DNA from: Streptomyces abyssalis
GTDB lineage: Bacteria > Actinomycetota > Actinomycetes > Streptomycetales > Streptomycetaceae
Direction of reading: 5' to 3'
DNA: 64,000 bases
Assembly: GCF_001751365.1 (NCBI RefSeq)
Contig: NZ_LJGT01000037.1
Coordinates: 434,001 to 498,000, forward strand
A program made the position numbers and the translations under genes. Below are positions 16,929-25,727 of this stretch, piece by piece; position 1 is the stretch's first letter; the number at the start of each line of letters is the position of its first letter. The notes beneath the pieces were generated by a model. It was not told the DNA's origin and searched no databases. It was given only the letters and a program-made list of their open reading frames with translations.

Positions 16929-17720
16929 TCAGCCGTCCTCCAGGAGCCTCTCCCGCAGGCGTTCGCGCGTGGCCGTCTCCAGGCCGAGCCCCTCCGTGAG
17001 GTACGCCTCGACGCCGCCCCACGTCTCGTCGATGGTGGTCATGGCGGCGGTGAGGTAGGCGGTGCGCGCGTCGAACAGCGGGGAGAGCAGTTCGGCCACC
17101 TCGGGGGACATGCTGCCCTGCGAACCGCGGTGCATCTTGTAGCGCCGATGGGGCGAGTTGGACTGCAGATAGTCGGCCTCGATCGCGTCCTGCTCCACGC
17201 CGAGCGCCATCAGGGTCACCGCGATCGACAGGCCGGCCCGGTCCTTCCCCGCGGCGCAGTGCATCAGGGCAGGCACGCTGTCCTCCGCGAGGGAGTGCAG
17301 GATCCTGCTGTGCTCGGCGGTGCGGTTCTTGATCATCGAGCGGTACGAGGCGATCATGCGGGCGGCGCCCTGGCCGTCCGCGAGGACGCTCCGCAGCTGC
17401 TCCAGCTCGCCGTCGCGCACCATCTTCCAGAACTCGGCGCCGTCCGCGGGGTCGGACAGCGGGATGTTCACGTTGCGTACGCCCGGGAGCTCCACGTCCG
17501 GGCCTTCGAGGGCCTGATCGGCGGAGTTGCGGAAGTCGAAGACCGTATGCAGTCCGAGGCGGCCCAGGAAGTCCGCGTCGTCCTTCGTCGCATGGGCGAG
17601 ATGGCCGCTGCGGAAGAGCACTCCGTGCCGCAGCCGCCGTCCGTCCGCCGTCGGTACTCCGCCGACGTCGCGGAAGTTGCGGACTCCGGTCAACGTGGGT
17701 TCGGTGGACTGCTGGCTCAC
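16929..17720 (-). CDS. Tyrosine-protein phosphatase (DSP-like, PF13350 type)
   Basis: A 263-residue protein with the phosphatase P-loop C-x5-R in 'LMHCAAGKDRAGLS' near residue 145. The N-terminal 'GVRNFRDVGGVPTADGRRLRHGVLFRSGHL' is the hallmark of the lipid/tyrosine phosphatase family that includes mycobacterial PtpB. These enzymes dephosphorylate phosphotyrosine or phosphoinositides. GTG at 17720 follows GAGGAG and starts just before the conserved region; the open frame upstream is low-complexity. It is convergent with the hopanoid operon and probably independent of it. Confidence 0.88.
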   Translation of the reverse strand: MSQQSTEPTLTGVRNFRDVGGVPTADGRRLRHGVLFRSGHLAHATKDDADFLGRLGLHTVFDFRNSADQALEGPDVELPGVRNVNIPLSDPADGAEFWKMVRDGELEQLRSVLADGQGAARMIASYRSMIKNRTAEHSRILHSLAEDSVPALMHCAAGKDRAGLSIAVTLMALGVEQDAIEADYLQSNSPHRRYKMHRGSQGSMSPEVAELLSPLFDARTAYLTAAMTTIDETWGGVEAYLTEGLGLETATRERLRERLLEDG

Positions 17721-18489
17721 GGATGCTCCTCGTCTGTAGCGACAGCCGATGCCCGACCCGACGATACGACATAGGAAGGGGCTGACCCGTCCGGCGACGG
17801 AGAGGGATGGCTCACGGTGTCCGGCCGGCCGCGGTGCGTACTGGCCCCTTTTATGGCCTGCGGTGCCGAGTGCCCCGTCGGGATCGAATTCCGGCCCCAT
17901 ATCCGGAGTTGTTGGCGGGATGGGGCCAGGGGTGGCGCGGCCCGGGCGGGTGGCGGGCAGGGGGCGGGCGAGCCGCGAATATGCCCGCGTCAGCCGGAGG
18001 ACGCGGGTGCTGCGCGTTCCCATATGTACTGTTCGACCGAATCGGGTCGCCCCGGGAGCAGGGGAACGCATTCCGCTTGTGAAACGGTTCACGGCGGGCC
18101 CGGCCGCGTGGCGCTTGCGGCGGTCCGGCGGCGGCAACTCGCTTTCTCCGGTGGCGAATTCGCAGGTCAGCGTGGGCGATGTCGCGAACTCGGCGACGGC
18201 CGGGGCGAGTTGCCGGCCGCCGGTGGTCTCCCTCGTGCTGCCGCCGAGTGGGTGGCGAAGAGTAACTGGGAGGCTGCGCAAGGGAGTTACGATCACACCG
18301 CGTGCCCGAGCGTCCACGCTTGCGATCTTCACTCGTTAGGAGCTGGCGAAGGGTGGCGAATATGTCATCCGCGTCCGCGATGAGCGATTGTGAGCACTAG
18401 CGTGGCCGTGGCGCTGCCAGAGCTGACGCGCACTGTGCTCGTGCTTCGAAGAAGCCCACCAGCAGACCTCAAGTCAACCGAGGAATCCG
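17721..18489. other. Long intergenic region before the conservon
   Basis: About 770 bases with no convincing gene on either strand; open frames here have no ribosome site and unfavourable composition. It holds the upstream region of the phosphatase gene and the leader of the conservon. A palindrome GTGAAACGGTTCAC lies at 18079-18092. A ribosome-site-like GAGGAA is just before the kinase ATG at 18490. A 12-codon ORF (18362-18400) exists but is not supported. Confidence 0.6.
18079..18092. promoter_or_regulatory. Palindrome in the conservon upstream region
   Basis: GTGAAACGGTTCAC has arms GTGAA and TTCAC around ACGG, within a locally AT-richer patch. It resembles a regulator site, but its owner is unknown and it lies 400 bases from the nearest start. 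Confidence 0.35.
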
Positions 18490-20583
18490 ATGCCTGAACC
18501 CCCGAGCCATGCGGTGCAGACAGGAAGGGGAACATCCGGTCCCGCACACTCCTCAGGGCCCCACCCCGGCAGCGCCCCGCTTCCGGTCGCCACTCCCGGG
18601 GCAGGCGGCGCCGCCCCGCAGGGAGCACCGGCATCGCCGGCGCCCGCGGTGACGGCGGCGGGCGGCTCCCGGCGACGGCACGGCCGCGTGCCGGCCCGGC
18701 AGAGTCCGGGCGACGCCGCACTCAGACGCCGGATGGTGCGCCTCGCCGTGATGCCGGCGGGCGTCATCGCCGTGGCCGCCGCCGCGGTGATCGCGTACGT
18801 GATGAGCGTCGAGGGCAGCGCGGACGCCTCGGGGGCGCCCGCGCAGGGCACCGGCGGAGTCGTGCTGTGGAGCATCCTCGGTGCCGCGCTCTTACTCGTC
18901 TGCGGCGTCATCTTCGGCGCCGCTCACTCCGCCACCGCACAGGCCCGCCGCACCCTCGACCGCCAGACCGTGCTGCGCCGCTCCGTTTCCCGCGGGCAGT
19001 CCGAGATCCGTGCCCTGCTAGGCAGCCTCGAACAGGGCGAGCGCCCGCGTCCCCGCCCGTGGCCGGCACTGCCGGAACCGGGCCCGCAGGCAGACGCGTT
19101 CGAGCTCCTCAACCACGAACTCGCCCACGCACAGCACGCCGCGGAGTCGGCCGTGACGCAGGCCGTGGCCCTCGTACGCAGCACGGCGACCGGCAGCGAG
19201 GAGAAGGTCGAGGTCTTCGTCAACCTCGCCCGGCGTCTGCAGTCCCTGGTGCACCGGGAGATCGAGCTCCTGGACGAGCTGGAGAACGAGGTCGAGGACC
19301 CGGACCTGCTCAAGGGGCTCTTCCACGTCGACCACCTCGCCACCCGCATCCGCCGGCACGCGGAGAACCTCGCCGTGCTCGGCGGTGCCGTCTCCCGCCG
19401 CCAGTGGAGCCGCCCGGTCACCATGACCGAGGTGCTGCGCTCCTCGATCGCCGAGGTCGAGCAGTATCCGCGGGTCAAGCTCGTACCGCCGATCGAGGGG
19501 ACCCTTCGCGGTCACGCCGTCGCGGACGTCATCCACCTGCTCGCCGAACTCGTCGAGAACGCCACGGTGTTCTCCGCGCCCCAGACCCAGGTGCTGCTCC
19601 GTGCACAGCATGTGACGGCCGGTCTGGCCATCGAGGTCGAGGACCGCGGTCTGGGAATGCCCGCCTCCGAGCAGAACCGCATGAACGCGGTGCTCTCCGA
19701 CCCGGAACGGATCGATGTCGGCGAGCTGCTGCAGGACGGGCGGATCGGGCTGTTCGTGGTCTCGGCGCTCGCGCAGCGGCACGGCATCGTCGTACAGCTG
19801 CAGAGCAACATCTACGGCGGTATCCAGGCCGTGCTGGTGCTGCCGCGTGAGGTGCTCGGCGAGGAGCCGGGAGCGGCCGAACGCTCGGGTGCCGCCGTCG
19901 GCAGGGCGGCGAACGGGGTGAACGGCGCGGCAGGTGCGAACGGCGCGGCCGTGGGCTCGGGCTCTGAGCCCGCCGGCGCGAACCCGGCCGTCGTCGGCGC
20001 CCGGCTGCCGCAGGGACGGACGGAGATCACCGCGCACAAGGAGCAGCAGCCGTCGGGGGCCGCGGAGACGGCGGGCGCCATTCCCGCGCAGCCCCGGCCC
20101 GAGCCGGAGGCGACGTCCCACGCGGCAGGGCACCACGGCCTTCCCTCGTACGAGCAGCAGCCGCACTCCCATGTCCGGCCGCCGGCGCAGTCCCAGCCCC
20201 AGCCCGAGCCCCAGTCTCATTCGCATGGCTCTCCGTCCTCGCCCCGCGCGCAGCAGCCCGGTCCGCAGCCGCATCCTCAGACGCTCCCGCGGCGCTCCGT
20301 ACCGGCGGCCGGCGCGCAGAACGGCGAGCGGCCCGAGCTGCCCAGGCGGCGCCGCCAGGAGCACCTCGTGCCCGAGCTGCGCGAAGCACCGGCCGCACGC
20401 GGCGGTGAATCCGGGGAGGCCGGCTGGGACGAGGCGTCGCAGGGCCACGACCCCGGCCTGCTCGCCGCGTTCCGGCGCGGAACCAGCCTCGCCGAGGGCT
20501 CCGAAGGAACGACCGAAGGCACGGGTCCTGGCACAGGTACAGGCCCTGGCACAGGCACCGACGCCCCCCACCCCGCCAACTAG
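18490..20583 (+). CDS. cvnA: Conservon histidine-kinase-like membrane protein CvnA
   Basis: A 697-residue protein. The first 80 residues are a disordered cytoplasmic part. Two transmembrane helices (about 84-105 and 123-145) are separated by only about 17 residues. A helical dimerisation region with 'HLATRIRRHAENLAVLGG' follows, then a GHKL ATPase domain ('ELVENATVFSAP', 'VEDRGLGM', 'GLFVVSALAQRHGI'). The last ~230 residues are Pro/Gln/Gly-rich and end in GTGPGTGTG-type repeats. Usual conservon kinases carry a large extracellular nitrate/nitrite-sensing domain; here it is missing. It starts a conservon in which the kinase-like protein, roadblock, DUF742 and GTPase form a membrane complex resembling eukaryotic GPCR/G-protein signalling. 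ATG 18490 follows GAGGAA. Confidence 0.9.
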   Translation: MPEPPSHAVQTGRGTSGPAHSSGPHPGSAPLPVATPGAGGAAPQGAPASPAPAVTAAGGSRRRHGRVPARQSPGDAALRRRMVRLAVMPAGVIAVAAAAVIAYVMSVEGSADASGAPAQGTGGVVLWSILGAALLLVCGVIFGAAHSATAQARRTLDRQTVLRRSVSRGQSEIRALLGSLEQGERPRPRPWPALPEPGPQADAFELLNHELAHAQHAAESAVTQAVALVRSTATGSEEKVEVFVNLARRLQSLVHREIELLDELENEVEDPDLLKGLFHVDHLATRIRRHAENLAVLGGAVSRRQWSRPVTMTEVLRSSIAEVEQYPRVKLVPPIEGTLRGHAVADVIHLLAELVENATVFSAPQTQVLLRAQHVTAGLAIEVEDRGLGMPASEQNRMNAVLSDPERIDVGELLQDGRIGLFVVSALAQRHGIVVQLQSNIYGGIQAVLVLPREVLGEEPGAAERSGAAVGRAANGVNGAAGANGAAVGSGSEPAGANPAVVGARLPQGRTEITAHKEQQPSGAAETAGAIPAQPRPEPEATSHAAGHHGLPSYEQQPHSHVRPPAQSQPQPEPQSHSHGSPSSPRAQQPGPQPHPQTLPRRSVPAAGAQNGERPELPRRRRQEHLVPELREAPAARGGESGEAGWDEASQGHDPGLLAAFRRGTSLAEGSEGTTEGTGPGTGTGPGTGTDAPHPAN

Positions 20584-20793
20584 GGCTTCGCCGGTGCGTT
20601 TTCCGCGATCCTCCGGCCTTCGGCATGGGCGTCCCCACCCGCCCGCCGGCACGGCGGATCGGACGTCCCCGAGCCCGCGGCCCGACGCAGCACACGCCGC
20701 GGGACCGATCCCAAGATTCCGACGGACCGGGCCCGGCAGGGCCATGGTCCTGCCCGCTCTGCGGTTCCCGCCCTGAAGGAGAAGAACGCGATC

Positions 20794-21210
20794 ATGGTGA
20801 GCGAAGCCCCCATCGGCCACACGACAGACCTCTCCTGGCTGCTGACCGGACTCGTCCAGCGCGTGCCCCACACGCGCAGCGCACTCCTGCTGTCCTCCGA
20901 CGGCCTCGTGAAGGCCGCACACGGCCTGGAGACCGACACCGCCGACCACATGGCGGCGCTCGCCTCCGGGCTGTACTCCCTGGCACGCAGCGCAGGGGTG
21001 CGCTTCGGCGACGGGGGTGAGGTGCGCCAGGTGGTCGTGGAACTCGACACCTCGCTGCTCTTCGTCTCGACCGCGGGTCAGGGCGCCTGCCTTGCCGTGC
21101 TCGCGGGGCGCGACGCCGACGCCGCCGTGCTCGGATACGAGATGGCCATGCTGGTGAAGAGCGTCCGCCCCTATCTCGGCACTCCAGCGCGACAGCCGGC
21201 CGGTCACTGA
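20794..21210 (+). CDS. cvnB: Roadblock/LC7 domain protein CvnB
   Basis: A 138-residue roadblock/LC7 protein ('LSWLLTGLVQRVPHTRSALLLSSDGLVKAAHGLE'), the family that acts as a GTPase-activating partner of small Ras-like GTPases. It is the second member of the conservon, 210 bases after cvnA and 9 bases before cvnC. The 210-base gap after cvnA is longer than usual for these operons and contains no recognised gene. The start is supported by GGAG about 13 bases upstream. Confidence 0.93.
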   Translation: MVSEAPIGHTTDLSWLLTGLVQRVPHTRSALLLSSDGLVKAAHGLETDTADHMAALASGLYSLARSAGVRFGDGGEVRQVVVELDTSLLFVSTAGQGACLAVLAGRDADAAVLGYEMAMLVKSVRPYLGTPARQPAGH

Positions 21211-21219
21211 GGCGGCCGG

Positions 21220-21603
21220 ATGAGACAGGAGCCGTTAGAAGGCCCGTGGCTCGACGACGACGCCGGGCGGCTGATCCGCCCGTACACCGTCAGCAACGGA
21301 CGCACGAAACCGTCGGCCAAGTTCGACCTGCTGACCATGGTGATGGCCACCGGCGACCGACCGAACAACTACCTGGGACCGGACCACAGCCATGTGCTGA
21401 CGCTGTGCGGCGGCCCCGTCTCGGTGGCGGAGATCGCCGCTCAGATAGCCCAGCCCGCAGTGGTCACCAAGGTGCTGCTGTCCGACCTGGTGGACTGCGG
21501 AGCAATCACTTCGCGGGCCCCGGGACGAGTGCCGCTGGGAAACGACCCGACCGATCGAGACCTGCTGGAGGCGGTGCTGGATGGGCTCCGTAGACGACTC
21601 TGA
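21220..21603 (+). CDS. cvnC: DUF742 protein CvnC
   Basis: A 127-residue DUF742 protein with the conserved 'RLIRPYTVSNGRTKPSAKFDLLTMV' near its N-terminus. Its C-terminal part ('VSVAEIAAQIAQPAVVTKVLLSDLVDCGAI') looks like a winged helix. DUF742 proteins are the third component of conservons and bind the other Cvn proteins. Its end overlaps the start of cvnD by 23 bases, so the two are translationally linked. Confidence 0.92.
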   Translation: MRQEPLEGPWLDDDAGRLIRPYTVSNGRTKPSAKFDLLTMVMATGDRPNNYLGPDHSHVLTLCGGPVSVAEIAAQIAQPAVVTKVLLSDLVDCGAITSRAPGRVPLGNDPTDRDLLEAVLDGLRRRL

Positions 21604-22186
21604 CCTGAGCCGTGCCGATCCGTTCCCTACCGCGCTGAAGATCCTCGTCGCCGGCGGCTTCGGCGTCGGCAAGACGACGTTCGTCGGTGCCGTGAGCGAG
21701 ATCGAGCCGCTCAGTACCGAGGAGCTGCTGACTCAGGTCAGCGCCGCGACCGACAGCCTGGAGGGCGTCGAGGACAAGGCCACCACGACCGTGGCCATGG
21801 ACTTCGGACGCATCACCCTCAGCGCCTCGCACATGCTCTATCTCTTCGGCACGCCGGGCCAGGAGCGCTTCTGGTTCATGTGGAACGAGCTGTCCGAGGG
21901 CGCGCTGGGTGCCGTGGTGCTCGCCGACACCCGGCGTCTCGAACACTGCTTCGCCGCCGTGGACTTCTTCGAACGGCGCGGGATCACCTTCATCGTCGCG
22001 GTGAACGAGTTCGACAACTCCTACCGCTACGAGCCGGACGAAGTGCGCGCCGCGATCGACCTCAAACCCGATGTGCCGGTGGTGCTGTGCGACGCCCGGC
22101 AGGCGAGTTCCGGCACGCAGGCTCTCGTCTCCCTTGTCCAGCATCTGATCAACACGAGGAGCTCCCATGGCACCGATGTCGTTTGA
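21581..22186 (+). CDS. cvnD: Ras-like GTPase CvnD
   Basis: A 201-residue small GTPase with P-loop 'GGFGVGKTT' (near 25-33), switch region 'ATTTVAMDFGRI' and the G3-like 'LFGTPGQERFWFMW'. The base-recognition site is 'VNEFD' instead of NKxD, as is usual for conservon GTPases (MglA/CvnD class). It is controlled by the roadblock and DUF742 partners encoded just upstream. It overlaps both the preceding and the following genes, which supports one polycistronic unit. Confidence 0.93.
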   Translation: MGSVDDSDLSRADPFPTALKILVAGGFGVGKTTFVGAVSEIEPLSTEELLTQVSAATDSLEGVEDKATTTVAMDFGRITLSASHMLYLFGTPGQERFWFMWNELSEGALGAVVLADTRRLEHCFAAVDFFERRGITFIVAVNEFDNSYRYEPDEVRAAIDLKPDVPVVLCDARQASSGTQALVSLVQHLINTRSSHGTDVV

Positions 22187-22745
22187 CCCCACCAGCCATC
22201 TGCTGCTGACGCCCGAGGACACCGAGGCTCCCAACAGGGTCGTGCGGCTGCGGGAGTTGGGTCTCGGTGAGGCTCCCGTTCCCGAGTTCGACGACTTCGC
22301 CCGTCATCTCGCGCGGGTCACCGGCGCTCCGTACGCCATGGTCAATTTCATCGAGGAGGACCAGCAGTACTTCGCGGGGCTGTACGCGCCCGGCGCCGAC
22401 CAGGCCGTCGAGCTGGACCCCTCGTCGAACGCCGGCGCCTCCGTCGGCCGCGTGATGGCGCGCGACCACGGCTACTGCCCGCACGTCATCGTGCGGCGCA
22501 AGGCCCTGGTGCTGGAGGACGTCTGCGACTATCCGCGCTTCGCCGGGAACCCCGTCGTCGACGAGATCGGTATCCGCTCCTACCTCGGGGCCCCGCTGAT
22601 AGACCGTACGGGCATGGCGCTCGGCACCGTGTGCGTGGTCGACCAGGAGCCCCGGCCGTGGGGGCGGCAGGGGCTGGAGACGATCAAGTCGATGGCAGCG
22701 GACCTGGTGGAGCAGATCCACCGCCGGGAGCACCAGGGGCTCTGA
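22167..22745 (+). CDS. GAF domain protein at the end of the conservon
   Basis: A 192-residue protein consisting mainly of one GAF domain ('FARHLARVTGAPYAMVNFIEEDQQYFAGL' and 'YLGAPLIDRTGMALGTVCVVDQEPRPW'). It has the order typical of GAF sensors that bind small ligands or haem. It overlaps cvnD by 20 bases and starts after GAGGAG, so it is the fifth gene of the conservon. Many conservons have a cytochrome P450 as extra gene; a GAF protein in this place may supply the sensing that the kinase lacks. The ligand is unknown. Confidence 0.85.
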   Translation: MAPMSFDPTSHLLLTPEDTEAPNRVVRLRELGLGEAPVPEFDDFARHLARVTGAPYAMVNFIEEDQQYFAGLYAPGADQAVELDPSSNAGASVGRVMARDHGYCPHVIVRRKALVLEDVCDYPRFAGNPVVDEIGIRSYLGAPLIDRTGMALGTVCVVDQEPRPWGRQGLETIKSMAADLVEQIHRREHQGL

Positions 22746-22809
22746 CTGCGGCAGGGCCCTCGCGGCCCCGGCACGGCACCTGGCGGCCCCGGCGCGGACG
22801 GCCCGCCGC

Positions 22810-22843
22810 CGGTGGGTTCCGGTGCCGGCTCCGGAACCCGCCG
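22810..22843. terminator. Hairpin between conservon and acyl-CoA dehydrogenase gene
   Basis: A 13-bp stem (22810-22822 with 22831-22843, one G-U pair) and an 8-base loop sit in the gap between two convergent genes. Probably terminates both. Confidence 0.6.
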
Positions 22844-22863
22844 CCTGCGTCCGTTCCGTCCGG

Positions 22864-24066
22864 TCAGCCGGCGGGTTCGGGCTCCAGCCGCACGAGTTCG
22901 CTCAACCGCTCGGACCAGTCGCCCTTGGCCGTACCGAGGGCGACCTCGCCCAGGCGCAGCCGCTGTACGTCGGAGGTGCCGGCCGGAGCGAAGATGTGGT
23001 GCGCGTCGCGCAGATAGCGCTCCACGGGGCGGTCGGTGAAGAGCCCGCATGCCGCGTGGATCTCCATGGCGTCGCGCGCGGAGTCCAGCGCGTACTCCAC
23101 GTTGACCAGCTTCGCGTTCATCAACTCCGCGTCGCAGGGCTCGCCTTGGTCGAGCAGGTGCACCGCGTGGTAGGCGGCGAGGCGTGCCGTCATGAGCCGC
23201 GACTGCATCTGGCCGAGCTTGAGCTTGATGGAGCCGAGCTCGCCGAGCGGAGCCCCGTAGCGCTGCCGTTCGGAGCAGAACGCCGAGGTCTCGTCGAGGA
23301 TCGCCTGATGGATGCCGAGTGAGACGGCCGTGAGGTTCGCGCGCCCGTACAGGACGCTGGAGGAGTAGGCCACGGCGAGGCCGTCGCCCTCGCCGCCCAG
23401 CCGGTTGGCCGCGGGCACCCGGCAGTTGTCGAAGGCCAGCTCGCCGAAGCTGAAGCCGTGGAGGCCCATGGCGGGCCGCTGGCGGCCGAGGGAGAAGCCG
23501 GGGGTGTCCGGTTCGACGAGGAAGGCGGTGAGGCCCTCGGAGCCCGGACCGGTGCGGGCCACCACGCCGTGCAGATCCCCGACGTGGGAGTTGCCGACGT
23601 AGACCTTGCTGCCGTTGAGGATGTAGTCGTCGCCGTCCCGCACGGCGGAGGAGGTCATTCCGAGTACATGGCCTCCCGACTCGGGTTCTGTCACGGCTAT
23701 GGTCGGCAGGCAGTCGCCTGAGGCAATTGCCGGTAGCCACGTTTTCTTTTGCTCTTCGTTGCCGAAGTGAATGATCTTTGCGACGCCGAGCTGTGACGCC
23801 TGCACCATGGCGCCCATCGCGCCGCTCACCCTGGACAGTTCCTCGATCACCACGGTCTTGCCGAGGTGGCCGACGCCCATGCCTCCGTATCCGGGTGGCA
23901 CGGTGGCCCCGATCCAGCCCTGACGGGCGATCAGACGGGACAGCCCGACGGATGCCGAGCGGGTGGCCTCCATCTCGGCTATTCGGGGTGTGACCTCGTT
24001 CTTCGCGAACTCCCGGACCGCCCTGCGTAAGGCATCGTGGCGATGGTCCGTGAAGTAGCGTTCCAT
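22864..24066 (-). CDS. Acyl-CoA dehydrogenase family protein
   Basis: A 400-residue acyl-CoA dehydrogenase: N-terminal helical domain, 'PTIAVTEPESGGHV' and 'YILNGSKVYVGNS' in the beta domain, and 'CGLFTDRPVERYLRDAHHIFAPAGTSDVQRLRLG' at the C-terminus. The flavin-binding region is recognisable, but the sequence differs from canonical fatty-acid enzymes and resembles ACADs of secondary or amino-acid-derived metabolism. ATG 24066 is preceded by GGAGAAGGG. Longer open frames upstream add low-complexity residues. It stands alone and convergent to the conservon. The substrate cannot be assigned. Confidence 0.87.
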   Translation of the reverse strand: MERYFTDHRHDALRRAVREFAKNEVTPRIAEMEATRSASVGLSRLIARQGWIGATVPPGYGGMGVGHLGKTVVIEELSRVSGAMGAMVQASQLGVAKIIHFGNEEQKKTWLPAIASGDCLPTIAVTEPESGGHVLGMTSSAVRDGDDYILNGSKVYVGNSHVGDLHGVVARTGPGSEGLTAFLVEPDTPGFSLGRQRPAMGLHGFSFGELAFDNCRVPAANRLGGEGDGLAVAYSSSVLYGRANLTAVSLGIHQAILDETSAFCSERQRYGAPLGELGSIKLKLGQMQSRLMTARLAAYHAVHLLDQGEPCDAELMNAKLVNVEYALDSARDAMEIHAACGLFTDRPVERYLRDAHHIFAPAGTSDVQRLRLGEVALGTAKGDWSERLSELVRLEPEPAG

Positions 24067-24721
24067 GACGAGCCCTTCTCCGCGGGTGGCTCCGCTTCCG
24101 GTCGGGCGGAGGTCGTGCATCGGCAGCTGACCCGCCCCTGGCATAGGCCGACCGCATTATCCTCCACTGTTGCAGCGCCAGTTCAAGATCGCTCGGGCCA
24201 TTTGGCCGAAAGCCTCCCTCTTGCAATCCCAACTGGCCTGTGCGGAGGGGTGAATGACGCCGACGGCGAGCCGGCGCATGCGGGGACACCCCACCAGCAC
24301 TACCCACTGGCATAGCACCGTTACCGCTTGCGGTCAGCAATTCCCGGCGATTGGCGGCAAGTCGACACCGGAGGAACCCAAAGCGGATTCGTTGCGATGC
24401 GATGCCGCTCGTCGTCGTGTGTGCCGGTTTGTGCTGGCTGATGGCGCTGTGCGCAGGCTCGGGACTCCGGCACGGGCTCCGCCCCGACCGGCGCGCGCGG
24501 CGCATGTGCGACCCCAGGGCGGCCGACGTGCGCCCCACGGGCCGGAGAGTCCGCTCCCTCGGCTGCGCGGTGGCGTGAACTGTGCGATGACCAGAGTTCT
24601 TACGTCGTCGACGAGACAGCGCGGACGGCACTCGCTGTACCCGCTCTCACCTCGGGGCGGTGACCTTCACGCCGAACGCGCGCGGACAGTACGGTGACTC
24701 TCTGCGAGGAGCGAACAGGCC
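24067..24721. other. Intergenic region without a supported gene
   Basis: About 650 bases between divergent genes, with an AT-richer stretch around 24150-24370 that probably holds both promoters. Open frames across it have poor composition for a protein. A small frame of 21 codons (24250-24315) is discussed under rejected items. No repeats were noticed. Confidence 0.5.
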
Positions 24722-25681
24722 ATGCGAGGAGGCGGACACGTGAGCGGCGTACGGCAGGACCACACGACGGCAGCCGACGGCACCCGGATCGCCACCTACA
24801 CATGGCACCCCGACGACGCGGAGGGTGCCGGCCGCATGCCGCGCGCCCTGGTCCAGATCGCACACGGCGCCGCCGAACACGCCCAGCGCTACGACCGGTT
24901 CGCCCGCTTCCTCGGCCGCTACGGCTACACCGTCGTCGCCTCCGACCACCGCGGCCATGGCGCCACCGCCGAGCACACGGGCGGCTACGGCGTGGTCGGG
25001 GACAGCGGCTGGCGTGCGACCGTCGACGACCTCAAGACCGTCGGCGACCGCGTGCGGGCCGAGCTGCCCGAGGGCACGCCCTTCGTCTTCTTCGGGCACA
25101 GCATGGGCTCACAGCTCGCCCGCGACTACGCACAGGAGTACGGCGAGGGTGTGGCCGGGCTGATTCTCTCCGGCACCTTCCGCTCCCTTCCCGGCTGCGA
25201 GACGGAGACGGCCGTCCGGCAGCTGGAGCGCGAGATCGACAAGGGCGGACGGGAGGCCGTGTCGGACTTCGTGCCCGATCTGTTCAGCTCGTTCAACGAC
25301 CCCTACAGCCACCGCACCGGCTTCGAATGGCTCTCCCGCGACGAGGACGAGGTCGACGTCTACGCCGGCGACGAGCGGTGCGGCTTCGCCTTCAGCGCCG
25401 GGCTCTCCCTGGACTGGGTCACCGGCAGCCGCAAGATCAACGACCCGGAGCAGCTCGGACGTGTCCCGCGCGACCTGCCGGTGCACATCGCCGTCGGCGA
25501 CCAGGACCCGTGCAACCAGGGCATGACACTCGTCTACGAACTGCTCGAGGACTTCCGGTACTTGGGGATGCGCGAGCTGGACTGGCGGGCGTACGCGGAC
25601 GCGCGGCACGAGATCCTCAACGAGACCAACCGCGACGAGGTCCACACCGACCTGCTGCAATGGCTCAACTCGCACGTGTGA
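24722..25681 (+). CDS. Alpha/beta hydrolase (monoacylglycerol lipase-like)
   Basis: A 319-residue alpha/beta hydrolase with the oxyanion region 'VQIAHGAAEHAQRYDRFARFLGRYGY', the nucleophile elbow 'GHSMGS' (Ser near residue 127), the acid in 'VGDQDPCN' and the catalytic His in 'YADARHEILNE'. The lid between about 160 and 215 is typical of the serine aminopeptidase S33/monoglyceride lipase group. It would cleave a lipid ester in the cytoplasm. ATG 24722 has GAGGAG 10 bases upstream; GTG 24740 preceded by GAGGAGG is equally good. The stop is followed by a 7-base near-repeat (GTGTGAG GCGTGAG). Confidence 0.88.
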   Translation: MRGGGHVSGVRQDHTTAADGTRIATYTWHPDDAEGAGRMPRALVQIAHGAAEHAQRYDRFARFLGRYGYTVVASDHRGHGATAEHTGGYGVVGDSGWRATVDDLKTVGDRVRAELPEGTPFVFFGHSMGSQLARDYAQEYGEGVAGLILSGTFRSLPGCETETAVRQLEREIDKGGREAVSDFVPDLFSSFNDPYSHRTGFEWLSRDEDEVDVYAGDERCGFAFSAGLSLDWVTGSRKINDPEQLGRVPRDLPVHIAVGDQDPCNQGMTLVYELLEDFRYLGMRELDWRAYADARHEILNETNRDEVHTDLLQWLNSHV

Positions 25682-25727
25682 GGCGTGAGCGTGCCCGCCA
25701 CGGCGGCAGCAGGCCAGGCCGGCCAGG

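Noticed and set aside
18362..18400. A 12-codon ORF (MSSASAMSDCEH) upstream of cvnA
   Set aside because: No proper ribosome site, 90 bases from the kinase start and no overlap; chance frames of this size are common.
24250..24315. A 21-codon frame (VNDADGEPAHAGTPHQHYPLA) in the gap between the acyl-CoA dehydrogenase and hydrolase genes, possibly a small peptide gene
   Set aside because: The only in-frame start, GTG 24250, has the GGAGG directly against it, too close to work. The ribosome site fits the ATG at 24254 in another frame, which gives a protein of random composition.
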